A stretch of DNA of 64,000 bases from Cylicocyclus nassatus. Taxonomy: Eukaryota > Nematoda > Chromadorea > Rhabditida > Strongylidae. The position numbers were made by a program, and so were the translations under genes. This document shows positions 37,145 through 48,218 of the stretch, one piece after another. A model generated the notes under the pieces. That model did not search any database. It was not told the DNA's origin and was given only the letters and a program-made list of their open reading frames with translations. The stretch covers positions 83,966,636-84,030,635 of the forward strand of contig CATQJL010000112.1 in the NCBI GenBank assembly GCA_958299035.1, written 5' to 3'. Each line of letters opens with the position of its first letter. Position 1 is the first letter of the stretch.

Positions 37145-40100
37145 ACATCTTCTGTGAGCTTTGTAGAATTAGAAACACAATATGGTAAGGCCTTGCACAA
37201 CGTTCAGTAAGAAACTGTATCTCTGTGGTGCGAAAAGGAACTTACTAGCAATTTTGGAAGCTCGTAATCATCAAGAAATGAAGAATAGCAAAACGAGGCT
37301 ATAACTTAGAATTTTCATAGTCGATAAAGATTCCCGTTTACAACGAGAACACATTGGAATAGTATGCGCAAAACGCGTATTTATGAACAAGCTAACAGAA
37401 TGCGCAATCGTTAGCTTGAAGTCGCTACCATCACATCTGTTTTTGAAACTGAATCAAACTGGAACAACTGGAATATAAGACAAAAAGGTACTTTTGGCTG
37501 GTTGCAGTGACCCGGTTGGCTGCATCAAAGCACTGTTTTTTTCTTTTACATTGTTCTTTCTTACGTGTTTTTCTAATGATGTATCTGAACGATGAGACTT
37601 GCAGAGATGGTTTTGGCTTCTGATTACTGCTCCCCGCCTCCAACTCTACATGTGAAGTTGTTGATAATGCACGAAAATCCCTGAATTGAAACCTTGTTTG
37701 GTATTATCATGAACCTCGTGAGCTTGACAGAATGTGCGGCTCTCAATTCTGACTTGGGTTCAAGGGAGATTTATATGTCCTTAATAGCAGGTGTTATGCT
37801 CATGCCTCTAAGGTAGAGGAGTCTTCTTGATCCTAGGGATGTGAATAAACTGAACTTACTCGTTTGTCTGGTTGATCCTCCAATCTACACAATTTGGATG
37901 CTTCTGAAGGACTGAAAAGAGAACGCTGCTCCAACCGTAATTCGCGTTCTTTTGCGAAAGCAGCCATGTTGCTGTACATTCTGTCTTTCGTTGAGGCACA
38001 CAACAGGTCTAGATAAGCAGAAGCATAAACTACCTATTTTTTTCAGCAGCAACTCCTCCCGGCCCCGTAAAAACCATATCTCCTTTGTTTTTTCCACCCA
38101 AAACAATTTCCTGCCTGACATTTGCCCACCTCCTGCCGGATCTGTGCGCTGGCGCATCGCATTTTAACATGGAGAACAATTTCGCATTCGTTGACCCTCA
38201 TTAGTACTTACTCATTATGTTAAATTTGTAATTCTTAAACCCCCAAAACAATAAGATTCCTTATCAAACTCTTCCCCTGTCAAGTTTAGAAAACTCCTTC
38301 TTGCGCTTGCATGCGATGTCCTTGTAAACGCTGGTCCTGGACAAACTTAAACGCTTTATCGTCGAGAAGCGGGAGCAAAAGCTGGCGGCCGATTACCTAT
38401 CGTCTCAGACGCGCTTCGGACGCACAAAGTAAAGGCTGACCACATTTTCGCCGGGTTTGAATAAGCTTACCTGGTATGAGCTTCCGCCTTCGCCTGGAAA
38501 CTAACATATATTCTGCTTATCGTCACACGTACAAAGCGAACATCCACTGAATGCAGTAATGAGTTGTCACGATGTTGAACCGACCGAGCAATCAGAATAT
38601 TATTCGTCTTCTAGGCCTCTCCTTTATTTGGATGAATGCCTACCAATCTATCTTTCAAATAAAAATCGTAGTGGCTTGGCCTCTCAGCAATAGATAGATA
38701 ATGCTAAGTCTCATGAAAGATGATGAAGCAACGAAAAAGCAATGTTACATTCAAACTAATCTCACCATATGAAGCTGTCATGAGGTACAAACTCTCTGAA
38801 CACAAAACTTGACAACAAAAATACCAAAATCCAAGATCTATCCTATTAGCAGCCCGGTATTCTTCAGTCCAGAGCGGCGGGATTTTTCGTGGGCTCAAAA
38901 ACTGATGTACACTATTCGAACTGAATATGATGAACTATTACTGAATCAACTTTGACATGAATTGGATTGGAAAAACTTTAATATGAGCCTATCGGCAACT
39001 GTTATAACTGGCATTCTGAATGTATCCAGATAATAGTTCCTAGCTTCGTCTCTTTGTGTAGCCCAATCTTTCATAGTCCTTGGCGATATAATAGGTTTGG
39101 TACTGTAGAACTGCGGCTAAGTTGTGTTCTAGTCTTAATCAACACATATTACATTCATGAACTCGTTCACGCTCACCGAGATTACTTGTGCTTCCAGAAA
39201 TAGTGAAGACCCTGTCATAAAAAGAGGTGGGCGGCGTACCAAAAAACGGTTTTTGCAATTTCTTGCGTAGCATATCATGGCACAGCCCATATCAGATATG
39301 ACATTTATTTGGAATCAATTGACTTGAACACAATTAATTCAATACTCAATAGAGATTCAGAGTTGTTAATTGTTTGAGATCCACTGTTGGTTGGCACAGC
39401 CCTGACCCTGTTTGCTAGGTACTCACAATGAGTGAGCTGAAAAGAGAAGGATACTTGGTGACAGTAGCCCTTTGAAATGAAACGTATACTATTGAATGCA
39501 TCTTGAAGCGCTGATTCCTAAATTGCTTTTGGTATATGCTGTGCTTTTTTCCGAAAGAAGCTAGGAACATTTCTTGCCTCTCAAATTTGCACTGTTTTGG
39601 TGAAAGGATTCACCAATATCTTGAAATGTTCACTCACGCACTATAAAAAAAGTGTCCAAATAAGGTAAAGCTTTACCTTACGCACTAGAAAACTGTTTCC
39701 GATGTATCAGAGTTTAAAAGCCTGGATACTGACGATTCTAACTGTCTGGATCTCGTGAAATCAATATGGAGAGAAATAACGTTCAAAGCGTAGCACAGCA
39801 AATGATGAACATAGATTTGAAATCAGCGTTCCAAGAGCATCTTCTCGTCTACATCTTAATGCAAGAGGCCACGGTCACCAAGTATCCTTCCCTTGTGAGC
39901 ACTGAAGTAAAACTTTTTGTTTTAGTATTTTATGCTCTTATAAAGTTTATTGGGGGCAAACACCGCAGCCAAATGCGTCATCACGATTTTCTCAAGCTTT
40001 TAGATATTGGTGGAGAGTGTGCGCTTGTGCAAGTTAGAAGACCATAAGATTTGGGCGCATATCCAGTTTTTTGAATATTTAAAATTATTCAGATCTTGGC

Positions 40101-40182
40101 ATGAAACTTTACGTGGACCAGTTGTTTGCAAATGTCCGACAGTCATTCTGGCTTTTTTGCTTCACAGTTGTTCACCAAGGCC
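37145..40182. other. No recognised gene
   Basis: 38930-39260 is the diverged partner of 33650-33960. An open frame from 39766 to 40047 (plus) shows no recognisable domain and I do not call it. Confidence 0.35.
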
Positions 40183-41361
40183 CATAGGTGCGATAATGTG
40201 AGAATTTGCTCACCCCCTCTTCACCCGTGAACCGGGACCAAGGTGACCCCTTCACCAAAGGCGAGAAAAAAAATCAACAGTGAGGAAAGGCTGAGCAAAG
40301 GAGATATTTGTACGGGAATTGTTTGTGTATCGGAAAGGAGGAAGAAGATTTATAGAGATTCACAAACTTCCAGAAGGAAAAAAATAGTAACTTCTGTAGT
40401 TGCCCAGCAACGTCAGCTAGGAAAATTTGCGGAACAACGTTCCCCTCTGGTTTTAGAGAATACATAGTTTGAGAATCCGTCCATAGAAGTGAAAGTCCCT
40501 CCGGAGCCATCTCGTCTCCTCCGCTTTTAGAAAATATATAGCATGCATGAGATCCGTTCAAAAAAGCCGTGGGTGAAAGGTGTGCTTAGTGATTTCTGGA
40601 TATTTTCGAGTATTAGTATAAAAAAAATTCATAACTTCATAACTTAACACATGAAAAAAAGTACGTTTTCTTCATAGATTCATAATCTTCAATTCTCTTC
40701 GTTTAAAATTCTAAAATATATTTGTTCAGATGAACAAAAAATTAACTTTTTTTCAAAAAAAAAGTAAGTTTGAAATGAGTACCGACTCATAAGACGCACA
40801 CATGTTTTCACTTACACCTTTTGTACCATTGTTGTCTTCCACACTTGTATAAGTAATAAATGAATTACTTATGTAGTTTTATTTACCTATTCATTTTTAT
40901 GATTATAGGTTTCTACAAGTTCACCACACTCTGGAGACAAATATCTTCAACATACTGAGGGAAATCAGGTTGAGGTTAGTTTCTTTTACTTATTTTTCTT
41001 AGTAACATAAGACCTTCCCTCACTACCGATGATTTCCGGGGAAGGTCGTACTCCAATCCAGTTTCCGTCTAGTGGAAGGAATGAAAGGAAATTAGAACCA
41101 TCTATTTTTCTTTTTCTTTTTTTTTTGTAAACGAACAGATAGTGGAAACGGCCACCTTTGCAACCGTCTCTACCTCCGCTTCCAGAAAATTCAAAATTAT
41201 AAACTTTGACTAGGAGAAATGATGAGAAAACCCCATGGCTCCCCCCCCCCCCCTTCGCTTTTGATTTCTTTATCAAGCGAAACACCCTTCACCCGGAGGG
41301 GCTGCGATCGCTGTGACCCCCTTCACCCTGGAGGGGCCATTCTCACCTTATCGCACCTATG
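40183..41361. mobile_element. Non-autonomous hAT-like element
   Basis: Inverted ends CATAGGTGCGATAATGTGAG and the inverse of CATAGGTGCGATAAGGTGAG (about 23 bp, with one mismatch in the first 20), flanked by 8-bp direct repeats CCAAGGCC (40175-40182) and CCAAGACC (41362-41369). An 8-bp target duplication with CA...TG ends is the hAT signature. No transposase frame is seen. Confidence 0.75.
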
Positions 41362-42025
41362 CCAAGACCTACTCAACAAAATGGGAGAAGACCTCTTGAA
41401 GGAGTGAAAAATTATATTTCACAATGGTTCCACATGCTGGAAGTTCTTACCGTAATTCTACAGTAATGATGAGCTATCGGTGATTTTCTCCTTACTGTAA
41501 ATCTAATTTGAAGCCTCCTCTACGGAATGGTACTTGAATGGCGGAAAAAGATACATCGGGAACATAGATAATAACGATTGAAAAGTGTGTACTTACTTTT
41601 GAGACACCCTGTATGTAAAACTTCACTGACGCTACAACACTACAGCTCCCAATATTATCTTCAACATTCATTAACGACGGAGAGAGAACAGCGCAAATAG
41701 TGCAAGCACAAGCAAATCAAGTCACCACGAATTCTTGCATAGCTGCAATGTGCATCACTCAATGATGCCAAGAGATTTATATCTATTTTGCACTAAACTC
41801 CTGCACATATTCCACTAAAACATCAAAAACCAGCACTGTCGCGAAGAGGGTACAACATCGCACACGCACCAGAATACGCTTCTTCTGATTACAAAACTTG
41901 TCAAAATCAAAAAAAGTCGACAAGACTCTCTAGGCACAAACCGACATCGTTAATCCAAGTTTAAATAGCTATGAACCATTTCACTCACAATTACTCGCAC
42001 AACGGCAAGTGCAGATTCACATCAT

Positions 42026-42310
42026 CTACAATTCAAGGATCAACCGTGCATGCTTGAAGCCGGAATAGATTTGAACTGCCATAGCAGTGAGACTGACACA
42101 ACAGCGGATATCTTGTGTGCTGGACAACTCCAAATAGCATCCTGCTCCAGACAAGTAAAAATAACACTCTCTCGGCCAATCCAAAATTTGCATCGAAACG
42201 CAGTGTCTGCTCGGGAGGGAATTCCACATTTTCACTGCAAGGGGTGAAAATGACTCGACTACGACATGATCAACAACTACAAACGGAAGAATGCAGAAGG
42301 AAACGGACAA
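42026..42310 (-). pseudogene. LINE C-terminal remnant
   Basis: The minus-strand frame contains SPLAVKMWNSLPSR, a pattern found at the C-terminus of Jockey/CR1-type LINE ORF2 proteins (FxRxxxxWNSLP). Nothing upstream reads as reverse transcriptase. The corresponding frame in copy 1 is decayed. Confidence 0.45.
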
Positions 42311-43469
42311 AATAAATAAATGTTATCCATGATTTACACGAAACAAAAGAAGCTGGATATCAAATTTCCTAGCAGAATTCACTTTTTTGAAGTACTTATT
42401 TAACGCTCGTATCACGATTTCTCTCTTAATTCTATTTAGCTACCGCTCTATTCAAAAGCTCATCCGAATACAAGAATTATCAATAGCACGCCGAGGAGTT
42501 TATCTATTCGATATTTTCGAATTCTTTACAGCGATGAAATAATTGTCGACAAATACTAAGATGTGAATCATATTATTTCGAAGTGCATTTTGTTATGTCT
42601 AGCGCCTGAGTCAGTTGCGGACTCCTCTCAAATGAAACAATGAATCAGCATTCTTCATTCTTCACTGGTATCAAAAGACTGTCATTTGTTGTTCTTCGGC
42701 TTTCCTCCAGTAAAGATTTCCACTCGTCGCAAAAGCCATATCAAGGTAAGTCGCTTAAGTTTGTACATTTTATTTCTGAGGTACGCCAATTTTGTTGTGG
42801 GCTTCCACACTGCCATAGCCGCGGATGTAAAAAATTTGGGGTTTTTCTTGTCTAAAGCAAATGATTGTGGGAGTATTGATGTCCAGTGATGTAGCCACGA
42901 TCTCGTTTTGTTGATCTTTTACTGTTTTTTGGCAATCATCCACTCCTTTCTATTACAGTCGATTATCACTTTCTACAACTCTTGAGATAACAGTTGTCTT
43001 TACATTGTTTCTAAATTATCTTATATATAAAGCTGAATGTCTGTTTGTCTGTCTGTCTGTATGTCTGTATGTCTGTCTGTCTGTCTGTACGTATGTTCCG
43101 AATAGAAAATTCCATTTCTGAACCGATCGGGACCAAACTTGGCACACATACACTTCGGGCCCCGGCGGGTGTCATAGGCTACTTTTCGTCATCGATCGAT
43201 ATCGATTTTATCGATTTTTTCGATTTTTTGCAAATTTTGAGCTACGGGGCTGGCAGCTTGCACAGAGGGATAATCGAGCATGGGGATTCCGAATACAATA
43301 TTAGTTTTCGGAATTTTCGATTACTTTTATCGATTTTATCGATTTTTTGCAAAGTTTGAGCTACGGGGCTGGGAGCTTGCACAGAGGGATAATCGAGCAT
43401 GGGGATTCCGAATACAATATTAGTTTTCAAGATTATCGATTACTTTTATCGATTTTATCGATTTTTTGC

Positions 43470-43839
43470 TGTTGATGATTTCTGTATCATCAACCATTGA
43501 TGAACTCTATATTCTAGATAGCCTACGGAATACCCGTAGGCTAAATTGTGAGCTACTCACTCTTGAGTATCTAATCACTCAACAGTGAGTGGTACCTGTG
43601 CGCCAGGAGTGTAGCCAATCGGCGGCACCTCCTTTCAAGCACCAACTCGTGTACATTGTACCTTTTACTCGGTTCAGCTCCGCCTTCCTTAATATATAAG
43701 GAGCCTCCGAATGTATTAGAGGTTGCTCCCCGGTCCACACCGGGACACCTCACTCTTCTTCACAACTAATCTACGCCCGTGCGAATAAATCTATATTCCA
43801 CAACCTCGTCTACCCCAAATCACTTGGTACCCACCAAAT
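43470..43839 (+). repeat. 5' LTR of the BEL/Pao element
   Basis: Begins TGTTGATGATTTCTGTATCA and ends ACCCACCAAAT. It contains the short inverted repeat AGCCTACGG...CCGTAGGCT, a TATA-box-like TATATAAG at 43693-43700 and AATAAA at 43784-43789, suitable for promoter and polyadenylation signals. Confidence 0.95.
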
Positions 43840-43852
43840 TGGTGCATCGGCC
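43840..43852 (+). promoter_or_regulatory. Primer-binding site, tRNA-Gly
   Basis: TGGTGCATCGGCC directly follows the 5' LTR and is complementary to the 3' end of tRNA-Gly, including CCA. tRNA-Gly type primers are reported for BEL/Pao elements, so primer and family agree. Confidence 0.85.
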
Positions 43853-43929
43853 AGTGATTTTCCTTGCATTTCTCGGCAAATCCTCCTAAGGAGACGAGAA
43901 ATCAAGGCCTAATACCCGCGTGGCAGGCT

Positions 43930-44740
43930 CTACTATAGCCAATATTCGATTCTCGTGATTGCTGGTCCACCACTCTCGCGATCAAGAGTCTTACTAAGTT
44001 GTCAGGTCCTATCCACAACTTAGTAGAGGTTTCTAGCTAACTGACTGGTTCACCACAGTTAGCGACAGACTCCTCGCACTCTCGGCTACTAATTAGCCAA
44101 TATTCGACTCTGGTGATTGTTGGTCCACCACTTTCACTAATACGAGTCTTGCTAAGCTATCAGGTCATATCCATAGCTTAGCAGAGGTTTTCTAACTGAC
44201 TGGTTCACCACAGTTAGTACAAGAACTCCTCGAAACTTTTGGCTTTCCTAAAGTCAAAAAAGGACTCTGTGATTGCTGGTTTACCACTTTCACAAACAAG
44301 AGTCATCTTGCGAAGCTATCAGGTCATATCCATAGCCTAGCAAAGAGGTTTTTCTAGCTAACTGACTGGTCCACCACAGTTAGCAACAGAAATCCTCGAA
44401 CTTTTTTGGCCTCAACCAGCCAAAAAGACTCTGTGATTGTTGGTTCACCACTTTCACAAAAAAGAGTCATCTTGCGAAGCTATCAGGTCATATCCATAGC
44501 CTAGCAAAGAGGTTTTTCTAGCTAATTGACTGGTCCACCACAGTTAGCAACAGAAATCCTCGAACTTTTTTGGCCTCAACCAGCCAAAAAGACTCTGTGA
44601 TTGTTGGTTCACCACTTTCACAAACAAGAGTCATCTTGCGAAGCTATCAGGTCATATCCATAGCTTAGCAAAAGGGTTTTTCTAGCTGACTGACTGGTTC
44701 ATCACAGTTAGCAAAGAAACCTCAGCTTCCCAAGCTCATT
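43930..44740 (+). repeat. Hairpin-bearing tandem repeats in the BEL/Pao leader
   Basis: Five units of 158-164 bp (starts near 43948, 44106, 44264, 44427 and 44591). Each unit contains three small inverted repeats around a similar loop: CTAACTG/CAGTTAG, GTGATTG/CTTTCAC and AAGCTAT/ATAGCTT. It is non-coding and lies between the primer site and gag. Such repeats could serve in packaging or translation, but this is inference. Confidence 0.85.
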
Positions 44741-45050
44741 CACGGTCGGTTCACCGATCTTGAGCTTTGGATCGCTACATCCACGGAACAGGTTTCAACA
44801 CCTTACCGTCCAGTACAGCGTACAAGCCAACCAGGCGCGCTTGCTGACAGCTAGTAGACGCTCGGCACCCACTTGTCAGCTCACTAGAAAGCTTCCTTGC
44901 AACTAGTAAGGACAGCTATCGTATCGAGGCCAGCCCTGCTGTCGCCCTCAAGCCAAAGCGACCAACAAAAGGAGGATACACACGTCCGAATTGGAACGCT
45001 TGGAATCACTACATCAGAGCACGACCCTACCCCGTGCAGCAAAACAGAAA

Positions 45051-47537
45051 ATGGCAGCGCTCCAGATTTTCAAGTCAAAAATCAACAATGCCTGCGCACT
45101 CGTAAAGTCATACGAGTCGGAAGTGAACGAAATCAACACACCATTCACTTTCCCCGTAGAAAGGACTGAATGCGAGACGTACATCAAAACCAAAATGGGA
45201 GAGATAACGCATTTGCTCAACCCTCTGCAAAATGCGGTTAAACTTCAAGACACACAAGTGAACGCCGCGATCGAATACATTGGAGCACGAAATGAAGAAA
45301 AAGAGAGAGACAAGCTTATGACAGAACTCAGCAAACACTTGGAGTTGGAATCTCTTCATTTGGAAGTCAAGGTCGTGCAGTGGCAGAACAAAGTTCAGTT
45401 CCGTCAAAACGAATTGAAGGATCAAGCTGCATTATTGCTCACCAGTGTGCCAAGCACATCAAGTCATGCAGCCAGCGACGAAGGCCAGACCTGGAACAGC
45501 AGCCTCCCACAGCGCAACGAAAGGCAAATAAAAATCCGGAAGCCTCTGCTAGAAATCCCTACCTTCTCAGGGAACTTCAGAGAGTTCAACAGCTTCTGGA
45601 CAGTGTTTGAATCTCTCATCCACGCCGACGAAGACCTATCCGACACTGACAAGTTCCTCTTTCTGAAGCAAGCACTAAAGGGGAAAGCAGCAGCCACCTT
45701 GAGCTGCATACCCGTCATCGGAGAAAGATATCAGACAGCGATAGATATCTTGAAGAAACATTTCGATCGCTCTGCCAACATGGCAGATATACTTATAAAC
45801 GAGATCGAAAAACTACCCAGGGCCTCAGATGATCCGAGAAGTTGCCGAAACACTTTCGAAGCAATCAACTCAAGGATCATTCACCTGGAGCAAACGGGAG
45901 CAAAGATGAACGCAGACAGACTTTGGCGTCGAATAATCTTTTCCAAATTTCCCGAATCCATCTGTACGACCGCCATCCAGAAAGAAGCGGTACAGGATGA
46001 TCCATTTGATGTTAGCGAAATCCTGAACACCATCGACAGCATCATTTCACTGCGAGAGACAATCTTGCTAACAGCGGAAACTCTCTTTCCAACCAACTAC
46101 TACCCAAACAACCAAGAAGATGAAAAGACTAGCAGATGCGATAGAGAAAAACACTTTTCGAAATCAAAACACTTGTGTTTATGTGGACAACCACATTCTC
46201 CTCACACCTGTCAGAGGTACACCACACCAGAAGCCCGACGACTTGAAGCAGCAAATCAAGGAGTGTGTTGGAGATGTTTTGCAAGCGATCACAACTCTAA
46301 CGCTTGCACGAATTTTGGCGTGTGCCCCAAATGCAAAGGATCACACCATGGATCTCTTTGTTTGTCAGAAGCAGGAAAACGCAGAGGATTCTCGACACAA
46401 TACCGAGATCCTGCACTTGATCAACATTCACCTGCTCCTTGGTCATCCCGTGACATCAGTCAGGATCGTCATGAGAAGAGTACTACGCACATCGTACAAG
46501 GCTCACGACAAGAAGTCTACAATCCCGAAATGCTTCCACTTGCACAGGATCAATGCATTCTTCAAATTGTTTCGGCAACCATTTTCAACGAGGCAGAGTG
46601 GGATTACCAGCCAGTAACGATACTACTTGACTCCGGTGCACAACGAAGTTTCATCAAATCAGGACTTTGTGAAGAACTCAAGCTTCCAGTCCTTCGTACT
46701 ACTTCGTTTACTACATCTGGGATGGGCGAGCAACAAGAGCAATTCAACTCATCTGAAGTACAAATCACCTTGAAAAGTCTTCACAGCTCCGAAAAGCTCA
46801 AGAACTTGTCAGTACACACTAAGCAGAAGCTGACTACCGACATGCAGACAGCAAGTCTCACGGAAGCAGACTTGCGTTTTATCTCTGATGAAAAGCTGAT
46901 AATCGCTCAAGATACGCTCTCCTGCAAAAGCGTTTCACCCGACATGATCATAGGACAAGATCTCCTAAATCTCGTCACTATCCACAACGACAGAGTGCGC
47001 AAGCTTCCTTCAGGGCTCATTCTGACCCCAACCATCTTCGGATTCGTTATATCAGGGACGAGCTGCACTATCACCACATCAAGATTCATCGGCACATTCG
47101 GCTGCATATCAGCGCTAAAGAAAACACTGAGAAACAACCGCCCAACTCCACTACACAACGAGAGATTGAAGAAACCCAAAGCGTACTCTCATTTCAACAG
47201 TGCGAACACTCGAACATGCAACAAGCCATTATTGCCAAAGCAAAATGAAGGAACAATCCAAAGGAGAACGATTCCGTCACGAGCGATGCTACAGCCATGT
47301 TCTTCATCCAAAAGCCGACAATCCACCTTTACAAGATCAACAGTCAATGCTTCCATCCTCGCTGAAGCTCGAGCAGACAGACAACGTTGGTTGGCCACAA
47401 TACGTTCCACGACGAACTCCAATGTCCCCCCCCGATATGGGATAGAATGGCTACCGCAGCGGTTCACAAACAATGAAGCCAAGATAAGGATGAGAACACA
47501 CCGGAGAGAAGACACCATGAGCACATACATCGTGTAA
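45051..47537 (+). CDS. BEL/Pao Gag-protease polyprotein (truncated Pol)
   Basis: This is the structural and protease region of a BEL/Pao retrotransposon, 828 residues from the ATG at 45051. The frame is open further upstream, but the earlier in-frame codons are not ATG. In order: a helical N-terminus beginning MAALQIFKSKINNA; the DUF1759-type Gag region at about residues 165-315 (IPTFSGNFREFNSFW); a CX2CX4HX4C zinc knuckle at 406-419 (CWRCFASDHNSNAC); a second knuckle-like CPKC from 425; a retropepsin active site with Asp-Ser-Gly at 527-529; and the GFVISG region that normally precedes reverse transcriptase. The polymerase region is missing. Instead a basic tail of about 120 residues leads to the stop, which may be the remains of the Pol C-terminus. 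No internal stops or frameshifts, consistent with the young LTRs. Confidence 0.9.
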   Translation: MAALQIFKSKINNACALVKSYESEVNEINTPFTFPVERTECETYIKTKMGEITHLLNPLQNAVKLQDTQVNAAIEYIGARNEEKERDKLMTELSKHLELESLHLEVKVVQWQNKVQFRQNELKDQAALLLTSVPSTSSHAASDEGQTWNSSLPQRNERQIKIRKPLLEIPTFSGNFREFNSFWTVFESLIHADEDLSDTDKFLFLKQALKGKAAATLSCIPVIGERYQTAIDILKKHFDRSANMADILINEIEKLPRASDDPRSCRNTFEAINSRIIHLEQTGAKMNADRLWRRIIFSKFPESICTTAIQKEAVQDDPFDVSEILNTIDSIISLRETILLTAETLFPTNYYPNNQEDEKTSRCDREKHFSKSKHLCLCGQPHSPHTCQRYTTPEARRLEAANQGVCWRCFASDHNSNACTNFGVCPKCKGSHHGSLCLSEAGKRRGFSTQYRDPALDQHSPAPWSSRDISQDRHEKSTTHIVQGSRQEVYNPEMLPLAQDQCILQIVSATIFNEAEWDYQPVTILLDSGAQRSFIKSGLCEELKLPVLRTTSFTTSGMGEQQEQFNSSEVQITLKSLHSSEKLKNLSVHTKQKLTTDMQTASLTEADLRFISDEKLIIAQDTLSCKSVSPDMIIGQDLLNLVTIHNDRVRKLPSGLILTPTIFGFVISGTSCTITTSRFIGTFGCISALKKTLRNNRPTPLHNERLKKPKAYSHFNSANTRTCNKPLLPKQNEGTIQRRTIPSRAMLQPCSSSKSRQSTFTRSTVNASILAEARADRQRWLATIRSTTNSNVPPRYGIEWLPQRFTNNEAKIRMRTHRREDTMSTYIV

Positions 47538-47846
47538 GAACGCCGTCTATCAAGGATATGGTCGTCAACGAAGCAACTACCGATTCAAAGTGGAAGAGGA
47601 GGAAATGGCGAGGACGACAAGCAGCGCCAAACCGCCCACCAGCTCCAGCGATCACTTCAGATGCTTTTATAAATTTACGTTAATAGTTGTACTCTTGTGT
47701 GTATGTTCAAGTTACTTGCAAATCCCCCTTCATAGCTCATTTTTCTGTATGCGTAGGTATTAACTTATTCGCTAGTTAACTTCACATGTATCTGCCACTC
47801 TAATTAAGATCTTACCAGATCTCACTTTCCTCTCGCTCGCCCGGAG

Positions 47847-48218
47847 TGTTGATGATTTCTGTATCATCAACCATTGATGAACTCTATATTCTAGATAGCC
47901 TACGGAATACCCGTAGGCTAAATTGTGAGCTACTCACTCTTGAGTATATCTAATCACTCAACAGTGAGTGGTACCTGTGCGCCAGGAGTGTAGCCAATCG
48001 GCGGCACCTCCTTTCAAGCACCAACTCGTGTACATTGTACCTTTTACTCGGTTCAGCTCCGCCTTCCTTCCTATATAAGGAGCCTCCGAATGTATTAGAG
48101 GTTGCTCCCCGGTCCACACCGGGACACCTCACTCTTCTTCACAACTAATCTACGCCCGTGCAAATAAATCTATATTCCACAACCTCGTCTACCCCAAATC
48201 ACTTGGTACCCACCAAAT
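47847..48218 (+). repeat. 3' LTR of the BEL/Pao element
   Basis: Matches the 5' LTR except for an extra TA at about 47948, a CCT/AAT difference just before the TATA-like box and one G/A change near the AATAAA. No strong polypurine tract is visible upstream (CCCGGAG only). Confidence 0.95.

Larger units (their letters stand above)
43470..48218 (+). mobile_element. BEL/Pao LTR retrotransposon, internally deleted
   Basis: Two LTRs (43470-43839 and 47847-48218) flank a gag-protease region. The integration site TTTGC is present on both sides (5-bp target duplication, or TTGC if the LTR is one base longer), inside a Helitron module whose intact form is known from the sister copies. The LTRs differ at only a few positions (a 2-bp indel and about three substitutions), about 1%, so the insertion is young. 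Reverse transcriptase, RNase H and integrase are absent: only about 310 bp separate the gag-protease frame from the 3' LTR. It would need enzymes supplied in trans. Confidence 0.95.

Noticed and set aside
42050..42315. Plus-strand frames opposite the LINE remnant
   Set aside because: The minus strand carries the recognisable LINE C-terminal pattern.
44991..45050. Upstream start of the BEL/Pao frame at 44991
   Set aside because: The codon there is TTG. The first ATG in frame is 45051, which also fits the family's N-terminus.
47820..47846. Polypurine tract of the BEL/Pao element
   Set aside because: The bases before the 3' LTR are pyrimidine-rich with only CCCGGAG at the border, too weak to call.
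43571..48132. 60-codon minus-strand frame in both LTRs
   Set aside because: Conserved only because the LTRs are identical by descent; overlaps promoter-type sequence.
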